Part shown: piece after piece, positions 41,410 to 50,484 of the stretch
Position numbering within the stretch: position 1 is the first letter of the stretch
Layout: every line of letters begins with the position of its first letter
Origin: BRHc4a sp049323755
Lineage (GTDB): Bacteria > Bacillota > Desulfotomaculia > Desulfotomaculales > Desulfocucumaceae
Assembly: GCA_049323755.1 (NCBI GenBank)
Contig: JBMOPE010000028.1
Coordinates: 1 to 64,000 of the forward strand
Direction of reading: 5' to 3'
DNA length: 64,000 bases
The notes under the pieces: model-generated
Databases searched by the model: none
What the model saw: only the letters and a program-made list of their open reading frames with translations
Told to the model about the DNA's origin: nothing
Translations under genes and position numbers: made by a program

Positions 41410-41422
41410 CCGTCCCACTGCC

Positions 41423-41596
41423 TTAATAAACTAAAGACCTTTCCGCACGTTCTATGGCCAGCTTTACAAGGTTACCGCAGTTCCTTGAGGATACAGAACC
41501 GAAGTCTCCTTCCCTGGCCACTACGTCGGCTACACCAAGTTCCTTGGCTAACTCGAACTTCAGCTGGTCGGACATTATGCCTCGATTCCTAGCCAT
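41423..41596 (-). CDS. Alpha/beta-type small acid-soluble spore protein
   Basis: A 57-residue SASP that coats and protects DNA in dormant spores and is degraded by GPR protease at germination. Features: LKFELAKELGVADVV (region of the protease site), then REGDFGSVSSRNCGNLVKLA with the DNA-contact helix. ATG 41596 has GGGGG about 8 nt upstream; the 20-residue extension containing CPNC is not family-like. Divergent to pyrE, convergent with pyrF. Expression would be by sigma-G, but I could not identify its boxes. Confidence 0.85.
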   Translation of the reverse strand: MARNRGIMSDQLKFELAKELGVADVVAREGDFGSVSSRNCGNLVKLAIERAERSLVY

Positions 41597-41839
41597 TAGC
41601 CAAACCCCCTTTGTGTGCAGGCAGTTGGGACAAAACCTATTGAATTGTTGGTACATTTTTATTTTTTACGAATAGTTGTTAATAATACTAGGAATGACAT
41701 GGAAAGTTATATTTCCTGCTGAAGGAATAATAAATAATTTCATAGAAATATGACTGTATTTAGCAAATAGACTATTTTTCAGAAAATTTACCTTAAATTC
41801 AGCGAATATAATATAAATAAGGGCGGGGAGTGAATATAA

Positions 41840-42415
41840 TTGATCGACAAACAAAAAATCACTGCTATGTTTGAGGATACAGGGGCAATGCTAAGCGGGC
41901 ATTTTCTACTAACCTCGGGAAGGCACAGCGACAGGTATTTCCAGTGCGCTATGGTACTGCAGCACCCTAAATACTGCGAGGTGCTTTGCAGGGATCTGGC
42001 CCGGAAATTTTCAGGCGAAAAAGTTGAAACAGTTATAGGGCCGGCTATGGGCGGGATAGTTATGTCCTATGAGGTTGCAAGGGCACTTAGTGCCAGAAGC
42101 CTTTTTACGGAAAGGGAAAACGGAAAGATGACCCTCAGGAGGGGCTTTTCCATTGCTCCCGGCGAGAGGGTCCTGGTGGTGGAGGATGTAATAACAACCG
42201 GAGGATCTGTAAAAGAGGTTATAGAATACGTAAAGGCCTCAGGAGGCATTGTGGTTGGCGCCGGTGTACTTGTTAACCGAAGTGGCGGGAGTGTAGATCT
42301 GGGCGTACCCACAGAAAGCCTTCTGGAAATCCCGGCAGTTTCATACACCCCTGAAGATTGCCCCCTGTGCGGTCAGGGGATACCGTTTATAAAGCCCGGA
42401 AGCAGGAAAATTTGA
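41840..42415 (+). CDS. pyrE: Orotate phosphoribosyltransferase
   Basis: A 191-residue enzyme converting orotate and PRPP to OMP. The PRPP motif is RVLVVEDVITTGGSVKEVIE; FLLTSGRHSDRYFQCAMVLQ is the N-terminal substrate loop. The C-terminus carries DCPLCGQGIPFIKPGSRK, a Cys-x-x-Cys tail as in the longer PyrE of Clostridia and archaea. Start TTG 41840 after GGGGAG. It closes the pyr locus. A TATAAT at 41807 may be part of its own promoter, since the SASP gene interrupts the operon. The gap 41597-41839 shows nothing else. Confidence 0.94.
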   Translation: MIDKQKITAMFEDTGAMLSGHFLLTSGRHSDRYFQCAMVLQHPKYCEVLCRDLARKFSGEKVETVIGPAMGGIVMSYEVARALSARSLFTERENGKMTLRRGFSIAPGERVLVVEDVITTGGSVKEVIEYVKASGGIVVGAGVLVNRSGGSVDLGVPTESLLEIPAVSYTPEDCPLCGQGIPFIKPGSRKI

Positions 42416-42438
42416 CTGTGGAGGGTGCTCCTGAAGAC

Positions 42439-43911
42439 ATGAGGCAACCAAAAAAAATTATTGTGTTTATTGTTGACTCCTTCAATACCTCCGCTCTTAA
42501 GAGGGCGCTGGAACGAAAGATGGTTCCGGCAATGGAGTTCTTAAAGAACAGGGGATACTTTACCGATAAATGTGTGTCGGTTTTTCCAACCATGACACCC
42601 ACTTGCGCCAGTACTATCATAACCGGGACATCTCCTTCAGACCACCTTGTTCCCGGCTTTGAGTGGTTTAACAGATCAGAAAAAAGAATCGTAAACTATG
42701 GTATAAGCCCTCTTGCCGTATGGAAAATGGGATTAAAGAGGGTTATTCAGGATCTTCTTTTCAATCTCAACAACATTCAGCTCAGTAAAAAAGTGAAGAC
42801 ACTGTACGAGTCATTTGAAGAGGCAGGTCTTACCACTGGAGCTATCAACCCTTATATATTTAGGGCAGGACGTCTGTACCGGCCCAGGATGCCCATTATT
42901 CTACAGGTGCTTACCAGATTTGGCCTTAAAGGTAAGCTCTGGGGTCCCGGTAACCTTTTCCTGGGGCATTTTTGTCCCCCGGATGGTCATCAACTGCTTA
43001 ACATGCTTTCACCCAGATACCTTTGGAAGTTTGGTGTAAATGACGAATACTCGGGCACTGTCGGAAGATGGATCATCAAAAGGGGAAGGCAGCCGGACTT
43101 ACTGACTGTTTATCTGCCTGATACTGACGGGTACTCTCACCGCAACAATCCAAACCGGAGTGAAGAGTCACTAAAAAGGGCGGATAAGCAGGTTTGTAAA
43201 ATTCTTAATGCATTTACCAGTTGGGAAGAGGCATTGGCAAGAAATACTATAATTATTGTGGGAGATCATTCCCAGAGCCTTGTCAGGGACGGTGCCGGCA
43301 TGATTTACCTGCAAAGTGAGCTGAGGGAGTTTTCCCAGGCTGTTTTGGACCGCAAAACAACCGACCTCGATGAAATTGCAGTGTGCGTTAACGAAAGAAT
43401 GAGCTATATATATATCTTCCGTGAAAGGGAAAAGCTGCTGCCGGTTTTATTGGAGAGGTTAAAGAGAATAAAAGGTGTGGACCAATTGGCCTGGAAGGAA
43501 GGAAACTGGTACCGGATTTTAAAGCCCGGCAGGGAAAGTCTTTCCTTCAGGCCGGGGAGAGATTACTGGGACCAATTTGGCCAGGGCTGGGCAATTGAAG
43601 GCAATCCGGGAGCTGTCGGCGCAACACTGAGCGGCCACCAGGTTACTTTCGGAGAGTACCCGGATGCGCTGGCCCAGGTGTATAATGTTCTGAACTGTGA
43701 AAAAGCCGGGGACATAGTGGTTACGGCAAAGGCAGGCTTTGAATTCACAGGTGAGTGCGGACCTATGCACCCCGGGTGCGGCAGCCACGGATCATTTCAC
43801 AGGGATGACGCCCTGGTTCCCCTTTTTGTCGCCGGAGCCCCCTTTGGGAATTCACATCCAAGGCTTGTTGACCTGGCCCCTTTTATTCGTTCCACATACG
43901 GGCTGGCGTGA
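42439..43911 (+). CDS. Type I phosphodiesterase / nucleotide pyrophosphatase-like protein
   Basis: A 490-residue member of the alkaline phosphatase superfamily. Metal and catalytic residues are in FIVDSFNTS, FPTMTPTCASTIITGTSPSD (the nucleophile Thr lies in TMTPT), VYLPDTDGYSHRNNP, IVGDHSQS and CGSHGSFHRDDALVPLFVAG. It hydrolyses phosphodiester or pyrophosphate bonds, substrate unknown. No signal peptide is seen, unlike many relatives, so cytosolic action is likely. ATG 42439 is used, 23 nt after pyrE; an earlier TTG (42412) overlapping pyrE is possible, since no convincing ribosome site marks either. Confidence 0.83.
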   Translation: MRQPKKIIVFIVDSFNTSALKRALERKMVPAMEFLKNRGYFTDKCVSVFPTMTPTCASTIITGTSPSDHLVPGFEWFNRSEKRIVNYGISPLAVWKMGLKRVIQDLLFNLNNIQLSKKVKTLYESFEEAGLTTGAINPYIFRAGRLYRPRMPIILQVLTRFGLKGKLWGPGNLFLGHFCPPDGHQLLNMLSPRYLWKFGVNDEYSGTVGRWIIKRGRQPDLLTVYLPDTDGYSHRNNPNRSEESLKRADKQVCKILNAFTSWEEALARNTIIIVGDHSQSLVRDGAGMIYLQSELREFSQAVLDRKTTDLDEIAVCVNERMSYIYIFREREKLLPVLLERLKRIKGVDQLAWKEGNWYRILKPGRESLSFRPGRDYWDQFGQGWAIEGNPGAVGATLSGHQVTFGEYPDALAQVYNVLNCEKAGDIVVTAKAGFEFTGECGPMHPGCGSHGSFHRDDALVPLFVAGAPFGNSHPRLVDLAPFIRSTYGLA

Positions 43912-43939
43912 ATTGGGAATTAGGAATTGGGAATTGGGG
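43911..43939 (+). repeat. GGAATTGGGAATTAGG-type repeat
   Basis: Runs GAATTGGGAATTAGGAATTG then GGAATTGGGG directly from the stop codon of the phosphodiesterase gene (TGA overlaps its first base). Single orientation; no complementary arm nearby. Confidence 0.75.
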
Positions 43940-43983
43940 AAAAACATCGCTTTAGGGAATGTCCAAGCCGTTGGTACAGCGGC

Positions 43984-44013
43984 AACGCCCGCAGCAGGGC
44001 GTTTATTTTTTTT
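43984..44013 (+). terminator. Rho-independent terminator ahead of lipA
   Basis: AACGCCC-GCAGCA-GGGCGTT with a long T run. It is preceded by GGTACAGCGGC, the module also seen at 3801 and 63367. Confidence 0.85.
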
Positions 44014-44108
44014 CCGCTTGGCTGAATGTCTCATTCTTGCAGTAATCACAACCATAATGATTTATGAATAGCATTGATATAAAGCGTTATTTTACCGGGG
44101 AGTTAGAT

Positions 44109-44975
44109 ATGATGCATACTGGTTTTCCTGACTGGCTCAAAAAAAGGGTGTCATCTCATGGGAGCACAGAGAGTACAAGAAATCTAATAGCCGGGCTGGG
44201 GCTGGGCACAGTTTGCAAGAGCGCTGCCTGCCCAAACCAGGCGGAGTGCTTTTCACTTGGAACAGCCACATTTCTCATACTGGGCGAAACCTGCACCAGG
44301 AAATGTAGTTTTTGTGCCGTAAAAAAGGGCATTCCCGCAGCTCCGGATACAGAGGAGCCCTGTAAGTTAGCCAGGGCTGTGGCTGGGCTTGGGCTAAAAC
44401 ATGCAGTTATTACCTCTGTTACCCGTGATGATATGCCTGACGGGGGAGCCTCTCATTTTGTGAAGACGATTAACACTATAAGGGAGATATCTTCCGGAGT
44501 CACTGTGGAGGTTCTTACGCCTGATTTTATGGGGCTTCCGGGAGCTGTGGACATGGTTGCCTCGGCATACCCGGAGGTGTTCGGCCATAATATCGAAACG
44601 GTGCCGCGCCTGTACCGGCAGGTCCGGCCGGGGGCAGAATACAAAAGGAGCCTGGCGGTTCTGGAAAGGGTAAAGTACAGACAGCCCGGTGCTGTTACAA
44701 AGTCCGGCCTGATGGTAGGGCTCGGCGAACATTTTTCCGAAATCAGCCAGGTAATGTCGGACCTAAGGTCCGCAGGTTGTGATATTATAACAATAGGACA
44801 GTATCTCCGGCCAACCAGGGGTCATATTGAAGTAAAGGACTATGTAAGGCCGGAGACTTTTGAGGAATACCGTCAGGCCGCACTGGAGGCGGGCTTTCGG
44901 CATGCACTTTGCGGGCCCTTTGTGAGAAGTTCTTACAGGGCCGGGGAGTATGTAATTAAAATGAAAGGGCAGTAA
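44109..44975 (+). CDS. lipA: Lipoyl synthase
   Basis: A 288-residue radical SAM enzyme inserting two sulfurs into octanoyl groups on carrier proteins. It has both clusters: the auxiliary site CKSAACPNQAEC and the SAM site CTRKCSFC, and the C-terminal RSSYRAGEY with the conserved Ser. ATG 44109 is chosen because GGGGAG lies 6 nt upstream; ATG 44064 has no site. No lipB, lplA or lipoyl-domain gene is in the window, so its acceptor (glycine cleavage H protein or a 2-oxo acid complex) is elsewhere. Confidence 0.95.
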   Translation: MMHTGFPDWLKKRVSSHGSTESTRNLIAGLGLGTVCKSAACPNQAECFSLGTATFLILGETCTRKCSFCAVKKGIPAAPDTEEPCKLARAVAGLGLKHAVITSVTRDDMPDGGASHFVKTINTIREISSGVTVEVLTPDFMGLPGAVDMVASAYPEVFGHNIETVPRLYRQVRPGAEYKRSLAVLERVKYRQPGAVTKSGLMVGLGEHFSEISQVMSDLRSAGCDIITIGQYLRPTRGHIEVKDYVRPETFEEYRQAALEAGFRHALCGPFVRSSYRAGEYVIKMKGQ

Positions 44976-44981
44976 GCGGCA

Positions 44982-45809
44982 ATGAACGATGATCGGGTTA
45001 AAATTGTTATTTCAGGAATTATAGATTCAGTGACCGATTACTTCAAAACAAACGATATTGGGGAGATAAAGCACCACTTTAAAGACAAACAGGAAATAGC
45101 AACCAAAATAGACACTGATGTTGAAGCAATAATAATTGAAAAGATTTTAAATGTGTTTCCAGAGCACAAAATCGTTTCCGAGGAAAGAGGAGTTTTCGGT
45201 AAAGGCGAATATGTATGGTATGTTGACCCGGTGGATAACACTGTCGGCCTTATTGCCGGTGAGAAAGATATCTCTGTATCTGTGTCACTGAAAAAGAGCA
45301 ATGAACATATAAGCTCTGTGGTAATAAACCCCAGGACAATGGAAATATTCGAGGCTAACTCATCCGGGTGCTTTAAAAACGGGAGGGCTCTTAGAACCTG
45401 CACGGGAACTCTTTATGGCAAGGCCCGCGGCTTATCTACATGCGCATATGTAAGGAAAAGCAATATAGAAAGGGCCGTGTTTATTTTATCAAAGCTATAT
45501 GAAAAAAGGATTCCTGTCAGGATATCGGGAGGATCTGCCCTGGATCTGTGCTACGTGGCTGAAGGGCGTTGTATTGGACATGTATCTGTGGGAGCACACG
45601 TATGGGATGTTGAGGCAGGAATTCATATGGTGCTGAGCGCCGGGGGAGAGGTAGAGGTTTTGGCCCGCTTCCCTGAAAGCAGCGCCCTGGCCATCGCGGC
45701 GGCATCCAGCAGAAAAGTGCTTGATGAAATAAAGGGAATATTGGGGAAATCAATTGATTTCAGCACAGATTTTATTTTTGAGACCGGAGGGGGAAAAAAT
45801 GACGGGTAG
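44982..45809 (+). CDS. Inositol monophosphatase family protein
   Basis: A 275-residue lithium-sensitive-phosphatase-fold protein: VSEERG (metal ligands), WYVDPVDNTVGLIAGEKDIS where the usual DPxDGT is DPVDNT, and GAHVWDVEAGIHMVLSAGG (WD motif). It could hydrolyse inositol phosphate, fructose 1,6-bisphosphate or PAP; the G-to-N change in the second motif makes substrate assignment unsafe. It starts 7 nt after lipA and overlaps the next gene by 11 nt. Confidence 0.82.
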   Translation: MNDDRVKIVISGIIDSVTDYFKTNDIGEIKHHFKDKQEIATKIDTDVEAIIIEKILNVFPEHKIVSEERGVFGKGEYVWYVDPVDNTVGLIAGEKDISVSVSLKKSNEHISSVVINPRTMEIFEANSSGCFKNGRALRTCTGTLYGKARGLSTCAYVRKSNIERAVFILSKLYEKRIPVRISGGSALDLCYVAEGRCIGHVSVGAHVWDVEAGIHMVLSAGGEVEVLARFPESSALAIAAASSRKVLDEIKGILGKSIDFSTDFIFETGGGKNDG

Positions 45810-46347
45810 TGACGGCAAAGGCCAGGGAAAGGGTGGCGCGGCTCTGGGAGTTTTGCTTATACTGCTTGGTACTCTGTTTCTGGTTGAACAACTGATTGAC
45901 CTGAGCTTTATTTATTTTACCTGGCCATTGTTTATTTTAGCTCCCGGCGCTTTTCTTGTTTTTATGGGCCTTTTGTCTAAAAACGGTTCCGTAAACTGGA
46001 TGGTTATTTCCGGGAGCCTGGCCGCTGTAACAGGTTTGATTTTGCTTTACCAGAATTCCACCGGCCACTGGCAGAGCTGGGCTTATGTGTGGCCGCTGAT
46101 TTTTCCCGGGTCTGTTGGGGCCGGGAAGTTAATATCGGGGCTGGTTAAAGGCCGGGAAGACGAAGTAAAGTCAGGAAGGGGACTGTTATTGTGGGGTGCT
46201 ATCATTTTCTTTGCCGGTTTGGCGTTCTTCGAATTCGTGGTGGGAATAAGCGGTTATGGCATTAAGAATATAGGCCGTTACTGGCCGGTGATACTTATTG
46301 TTCTTGGGATATGGATAATATTTAATAATATTAGGTCCTGGAAGTGA
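45799..46347 (+). CDS. Multi-span membrane protein, LiaI-LiaF-like
   Basis: A 182-residue protein with about six hydrophobic segments (residues 14-32, 38-58, 66-84, 92-112, 122-148, 162-177) and a glycine/lysine-rich N-terminus. The LILLGTLFLVEQLID and IGRYWPVILIVLGIWIIFNN stretches are like the LiaI/LiaF-type transmembrane region of Firmicute envelope-stress proteins. Function unknown. ATG 45799 follows GGAGGGGGAAAAA. It lies convergent to rqcH with only 1 nt between stops. Confidence 0.7.
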   Translation: MTGSDGKGQGKGGAALGVLLILLGTLFLVEQLIDLSFIYFTWPLFILAPGAFLVFMGLLSKNGSVNWMVISGSLAAVTGLILLYQNSTGHWQSWAYVWPLIFPGSVGAGKLISGLVKGREDEVKSGRGLLLWGAIIFFAGLAFFEFVVGISGYGIKNIGRYWPVILIVLGIWIIFNNIRSWK

Positions 46348-46348
46348 T

Positions 46349-48115
46349 TTATATTCCTTGTGACAGCTTTTCCGGCAAGGCCGGGTCCGGCTCCGCTATA
46401 ATGGTTTTCTGGTCGGTATATATCACAAACCCTGGCTTTGCCCCCTTTGGCTTGTTGACGTACTTGCGCAGGGTATAGTCCACCGGTACTTTGTGTGACT
46501 GTCCCGCCCTGCTGAAGAGTGCCGCAAGAGAAGCTGCCTCCTCCAGTGTTTGGGGAGGAACATTTTTACCCCCGGTTTTGATTATTACATGGGAGCCCGG
46601 TATTTCCCTGGCGTGCAGCCAAATGTCCTCCTCCCTGGCCATTTTCATGGTAAGGAAATCATTTTGACGGTTGTTTTTTCCCACCAGTATATTAAAGCCC
46701 TGGCTGGAAATATAAAACGAGGGACGGGGCTGATCCTGTCCCCTTTTTTTAACAGCGCGAACTCCTGTGGGCTTTATATAACCCTGGTCAGTTAGCTCTT
46801 CCCTGATCTCGTTCAGCTCATTAACTTTAGCAGCCAGTTCTGAGCAGGTTTCTACCCCGGAAATATATTGAAGCTCCTCCTCGGTGTTCTGTATGTTATG
46901 GGCAGCAGCTTCCCCGGTCTTTTTGGCCTTGGTGTACTTACGGAAAAAAAACTGGGCGTTCTCTGCGGGGGTAAGCTGTGGGTCAAGCACCACCTTCTCC
47001 GGTGGGCAGCCCTCCTTGTAAAAATTATCTAAAAAAACCTCGGTTTCACCTTTTTTAAGGCGGTGAATATTGGCAGTAATCAGTTCACCGTACAATTTAA
47101 GATTTTCAGCTTCGGAAGCCGATTCAAGGTCGCCATACTGCAGCGAAAGCTTTTTTTCAAGCCTTCCTTTTTCCTTTCTTAGTACACTTAAAATAGACTG
47201 CCGTATACGACCTGCCTTATCCTCGAGGGACCTCTGGGTGAAAAAAATGTCGGATATTTCGTTCATTCCTCCGGTTTTTTCTTTCAGAAAATCCAGGTGT
47301 GTAAGGCCAAAGGCGGCGAATTCCCTGACGCCTTTTCTGTTAAATACAACAGTCGGCCTAAAATCTCCCTTTTCCGCCCTAGAATAGATATCAATAAGTG
47401 CAAGGTAGACCGACCTTAAATCATACTCCCCGCAGTTATTCAGTGTAGTATTGGGGTCAAGGCCTGCCCTGTTTATAATTTCCCTGGCCATTACAGGGCT
47501 TAGCCCGTCAAAATTCCTCTGTACTATATTAATAAGCTTTTCTTCGAGCTCATTCTCCAGCATTAGACTAAAAAAGTATTCCTCAGCTATGGACAGGGGT
47601 ATTTTCTTTTTTTGCGCAGGGGGAGCAATGTACTGCCGGCCGGGGAGGACTTCCCTGTGCCTGCTCACAGCATGTGAGTACCTCTTTATGCCATCCAGTA
47701 TTATGCCTGTATCGGGATCGCAAAGAATTATATTACTGTGCTTTCCCATTATCTCACAGTTAATTTGTCTTGAGGATGGCCTTCCCAGTTCATCCCGTAC
47801 ATCGACTGAAATTGTTAGAATCCTGTCATAGCCTTCCTGTGCAAAGCCCGAGATTCTTCCACCTTCAAGGTGCTTTCGCATCACCATGCAAAAAACCGGG
47901 GGAGAAGGCGGGTTTTCAGCGGTAGACTCAGTAATGTGCACCCGTGCTGATGATGGGTCTGCGGAAAGAAGAAGGCGGAATTTTGATCCCGGCCTGCTCA
48001 GTATGAGGTGCATTTCTTCCCTGGCAGGCTGGTATATTTTGTCAATTCTGCAGCCTATAAGAGTATTTTGCAGTTCCCTGGTTATTGCTGCCAGAACCAT
48101 TCCGTCAAACGGCAT
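46349..48115 (-). CDS. rqcH: Rqc2/RqcH-type NFACT protein (ribosome quality control)
   Basis: A 588-residue protein of the NFACT family (older names FbpA, YloA; fibronectin binding). RqcH binds stalled 50S subunits and directs C-terminal alanine tailing of nascent chains. NFACT-N: MPFDGMVLAAITREL, GKHSNIILCD; the coiled-coil middle spans about 300-440 (KEKTGG...QYISGVETC). NFACT-R: DIWLHAREIPGSHVIIKTGG. ATG 48115 is chosen because GGGGGTG lies 6 nt upstream; the GTG at 48124 falls inside that site. Same position relative to the Ca-ATPase and yicC genes as in Bacillus. Confidence 0.92.
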   Translation of the reverse strand: MPFDGMVLAAITRELQNTLIGCRIDKIYQPAREEMHLILSRPGSKFRLLLSADPSSARVHITESTAENPPSPPVFCMVMRKHLEGGRISGFAQEGYDRILTISVDVRDELGRPSSRQINCEIMGKHSNIILCDPDTGIILDGIKRYSHAVSRHREVLPGRQYIAPPAQKKKIPLSIAEEYFFSLMLENELEEKLINIVQRNFDGLSPVMAREIINRAGLDPNTTLNNCGEYDLRSVYLALIDIYSRAEKGDFRPTVVFNRKGVREFAAFGLTHLDFLKEKTGGMNEISDIFFTQRSLEDKAGRIRQSILSVLRKEKGRLEKKLSLQYGDLESASEAENLKLYGELITANIHRLKKGETEVFLDNFYKEGCPPEKVVLDPQLTPAENAQFFFRKYTKAKKTGEAAAHNIQNTEEELQYISGVETCSELAAKVNELNEIREELTDQGYIKPTGVRAVKKRGQDQPRPSFYISSQGFNILVGKNNRQNDFLTMKMAREEDIWLHAREIPGSHVIIKTGGKNVPPQTLEEAASLAALFSRAGQSHKVPVDYTLRKYVNKPKGAKPGFVIYTDQKTIIAEPDPALPEKLSQGI

Positions 48116-48301
48116 TAAATTCACCCCCGGTAATCAGGATAAACCGGAAATATGAACACCCGGTCCGTACACCAGTATAGCACCGGTGTAAGAAACGGTC
48201 AATTTATCAGATATCTGAACGACTCTAATACTCACTTTTTGTTTATCTAATACCACACTGTTTAATTATATTTAATGAAAGACTTGCTTGTTTGCAGGGG
48301 T

Positions 48302-48341
48302 TTGACATTAAATTAAAAGTGTATTAATATATTAATACACT
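48302..48341 (+). promoter_or_regulatory. gntR promoter with 24-bp perfect palindrome
   Basis: TTGACA (48302-48307), a 17-nt spacer and TAATAT (48325-48330). A 24-bp perfect palindrome, with arms AGTGTATTAATA, covers 48318-48341 and includes the -10 box. It sits 30 nt before the GntR start. YtrA-type GntR proteins bind such sites and repress their own operons. Confidence 0.75.
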
Positions 48342-48371
48342 AGTACTGCAGCTCAGGAAGGAGGTGGCTGG

Positions 48372-48779
48372 ATGTGGTTTAGGATAGAGCCGGGCAGGGG
48401 AATTCCAATTTATATTCAGGTGCTGGAACAGATTCGAAGTTCAGTGGCTAGTGGGGTGCTGGCCCCCGGAGACCAACTTCCGTCAGTACGTGATCTGGCT
48501 GTGCAGCTTTCAATAAATCCCAATACTATATCCAAAGCCTACCAGGAGCTGGAGCACGAGGGAGTGGTATACACACTTAGGGGCCGCGGCACTTTTGTGT
48601 CTCAGCCTTCATCTACGCTTTCTGACAGTGTCAGGCTTCGCAAACTGGACGAAGCGGTAGAGAGGCTATTTGTTGAGGCATATCATCTGCACTGTAGTCC
48701 CGGAGAGGTGCTGGATGCAGTAAAGAAAAGGACTGATAACATTAACCGGAAGGGGGAGGAAAAGAATGACGGCTTATGA
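48372..48779 (+). CDS. GntR family (YtrA-type) transcriptional regulator
   Basis: A 135-residue regulator: a winged helix with GIPIYIQVLEQIRSSVASGV, PSVRDLAVQLSINPNTISKA and YQELEHEGVVYTLRGRGTFV, followed by a short C-terminal helix. The YtrA subfamily has this length and precedes ABC transporter genes, usually induced by cell-wall or drug stress. ATG 48372 is preceded by GGAAGGAGGTGG. It overlaps the ABC ATPase by 14 nt. Confidence 0.92.
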   Translation: MWFRIEPGRGIPIYIQVLEQIRSSVASGVLAPGDQLPSVRDLAVQLSINPNTISKAYQELEHEGVVYTLRGRGTFVSQPSSTLSDSVRLRKLDEAVERLFVEAYHLHCSPGEVLDAVKKRTDNINRKGEEKNDGL

Positions 48780-49674
48780 TGCTCCGGCCGTGTTAACCAG
48801 TGGCTTGACAAAGGTATATAATGGCAGGACAGTGCTGGAAAATATTAACCTGGAAGTGCCCCGGGGGTCTGTATATGCCCTGCTGGGACCAAATGGGGCG
48901 GGTAAGACCACTATTATAAAGATACTCCTGAATCTTATCTGGCCTACCGCCGGTAAAATAAAGGTTCTTGGCCTTGACGGGCTGGCTGAGTCCATTGAGG
49001 TGCGCCGCCGGGTTGGCTATCAGGCTGAAATTCAGCGTATTTATCAGCGTGCTGTGGTGGGTGAAATAATTGGCCTGTGCAGGTCACTGTATCCAGTTTG
49101 GAATGATGAGAGGGTAACCCGCTATTGTAAAGCTTTTGAACTGCCTTTAGAGTTCCGTGTTGGGGAGCTTTCCAAAGGTAAAATGACCCTTTTGGCCCTG
49201 GTTTTAGCTATAGGCCCGGACCCTGAGCTTATATTACTTGACGAGCCGTTCAGCGGTTTGGACCCTCTGAGGAGGCGGCAGGTCATTCAGCTTTTAGTGG
49301 AAGAGCTGGCCGGGGAAGGACGGACAATAATTATATCCTCGCATCAAATCCAGGACATTGAACGCATAGCCGACCACGTTGGCTTTTTAATAGGCGGGAG
49401 GCTGGCTCTTTCAAAGCCTGTTGAACAATTGCTGGGTGAAGAAAAAAAAGTGCAGGCAGTATTCGCTGCTGATCCCCCGGAGGGAATGGAAAGCTGGGCC
49501 GGGGTAAGAAATATTGAAAGAGAAGGCCGCCGCGCCCTTCTAACAATATCGGGAAACCTGGAAGAGATTCTGGATAGGCTTAAATCAGGCGGTTCGTCTC
49601 ACATTGAAGTATATGGCCAGTCCCTGGAGGATATATTCGTGGATTATGCGGGAGGAGTGAGTATAATTGATTAA
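48766..49674 (+). CDS. ABC transporter ATP-binding protein
   Basis: A 302-residue ATPase: Walker A GPNGAGKTTI, ABC signature-like LSKGKMTLLALVLA (Ser-Lys-Gly-Lys, where LSGGQ is usual), Walker B LILLDEPFSGLDP and the switch His in IISSHQIQDIE. The C-terminal 80 residues are the accessory domain of the YtrB/BcrA type. It works with the permease at 49667. Induction by cell-wall stress is likely by analogy to YtrABCDEF. It overlaps both neighbours in the operon. Confidence 0.9.
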   Translation: MTAYDAPAVLTSGLTKVYNGRTVLENINLEVPRGSVYALLGPNGAGKTTIIKILLNLIWPTAGKIKVLGLDGLAESIEVRRRVGYQAEIQRIYQRAVVGEIIGLCRSLYPVWNDERVTRYCKAFELPLEFRVGELSKGKMTLLALVLAIGPDPELILLDEPFSGLDPLRRRQVIQLLVEELAGEGRTIIISSHQIQDIERIADHVGFLIGGRLALSKPVEQLLGEEKKVQAVFAADPPEGMESWAGVRNIEREGRRALLTISGNLEEILDRLKSGGSSHIEVYGQSLEDIFVDYAGGVSIID

Positions 49675-50341
49675 CCTGCCTCTATTTAAATGGGAGATCC
49701 GCCGGTATGCAGTTGTTTATGGTTTGTTTCTGCTGTTTACCCTGGCGGGGTTTGTGGCGCTGCTCTTTTTTATGCCCTTTTCAGGCAACTGGGAAGAACA
49801 TCCCTTTTTTCATGTAGGCTTTATTATGGCGCTTTTTTGGGGAGCAGGGATATTTACCCGTGAGATCAGGCAGGGTACCATAATGGAGTTTTTAATTGCC
49901 CGCCCGGTATCGAGGGAGCAATTTTTCAACACAGTTATTTTAGCGGAAGCTTTACCAATTGTATTAATTATGTTTTTACCGTTTATTTATGCAGCGGCTC
50001 TTTCTCCGTGGATTGAATTTGATTTGTCTCTTATCCGCCTGTTTTTCATAGACGCACTTGCCGCAACATGGGTTTTTACTGTTTTTTTACTGGGAATTAG
50101 CCTGGGGCAGTTTCTGGTGTCACGAAAAAATAGCCGTTACGGCTGGGCTGCGCAGGCTTTCATCTTTGGAGTGCTGACAGCCGTATTTATGAACCTTGGA
50201 AATATAATGAAAGAATACTACTGGGCAAACCTGTCATGGCTTGCCGCCAACCACCCGTTTATATCGGGTGCTGTAAGCCTTGCGGTGGCCTATGCTCTAT
50301 ACCGTTTGGGTCTTTACAGGCTGAAGAGGATTGATATTTGA
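49667..50341 (+). CDS. ABC-2 type transporter permease
   Basis: A 224-residue integral membrane protein with six hydrophobic spans, and FTREIRQGTIMEFLIARPVS RE-like linker near residue 65 (REIRQGTIMEFLIARPVSRE), typical of ABC-2 permeases of the bacitracin/YtrC type. Start TTG 49667 with GGAGGAG 9 nt upstream overlaps the ATPase stop. The GntR, ATPase and permease genes form one operon of three genes. Confidence 0.85.
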   Translation: MINLPLFKWEIRRYAVVYGLFLLFTLAGFVALLFFMPFSGNWEEHPFFHVGFIMALFWGAGIFTREIRQGTIMEFLIARPVSREQFFNTVILAEALPIVLIMFLPFIYAAALSPWIEFDLSLIRLFFIDALAATWVFTVFLLGISLGQFLVSRKNSRYGWAAQAFIFGVLTAVFMNLGNIMKEYYWANLSWLAANHPFISGAVSLAVAYALYRLGLYRLKRIDI

Positions 50342-50484
50342 CACTTTTCTTGACGCTGTTCTGTACATACTGTGCCAAAGGGATATGCTTAATTAATATT
50401 TAAAATAACTTTTTGATTTTTTATAGGCTGATAAGGTGTTACAATTTGAGAGTTAATTACGTCTAATAAAAAGATGGGGTAAAT

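Noticed and set aside
41597..41656. N-terminal extension of the SASP with CPNC motif
   Set aside because: The inner ATG has the ribosome binding site, and known SASPs have no such extension.
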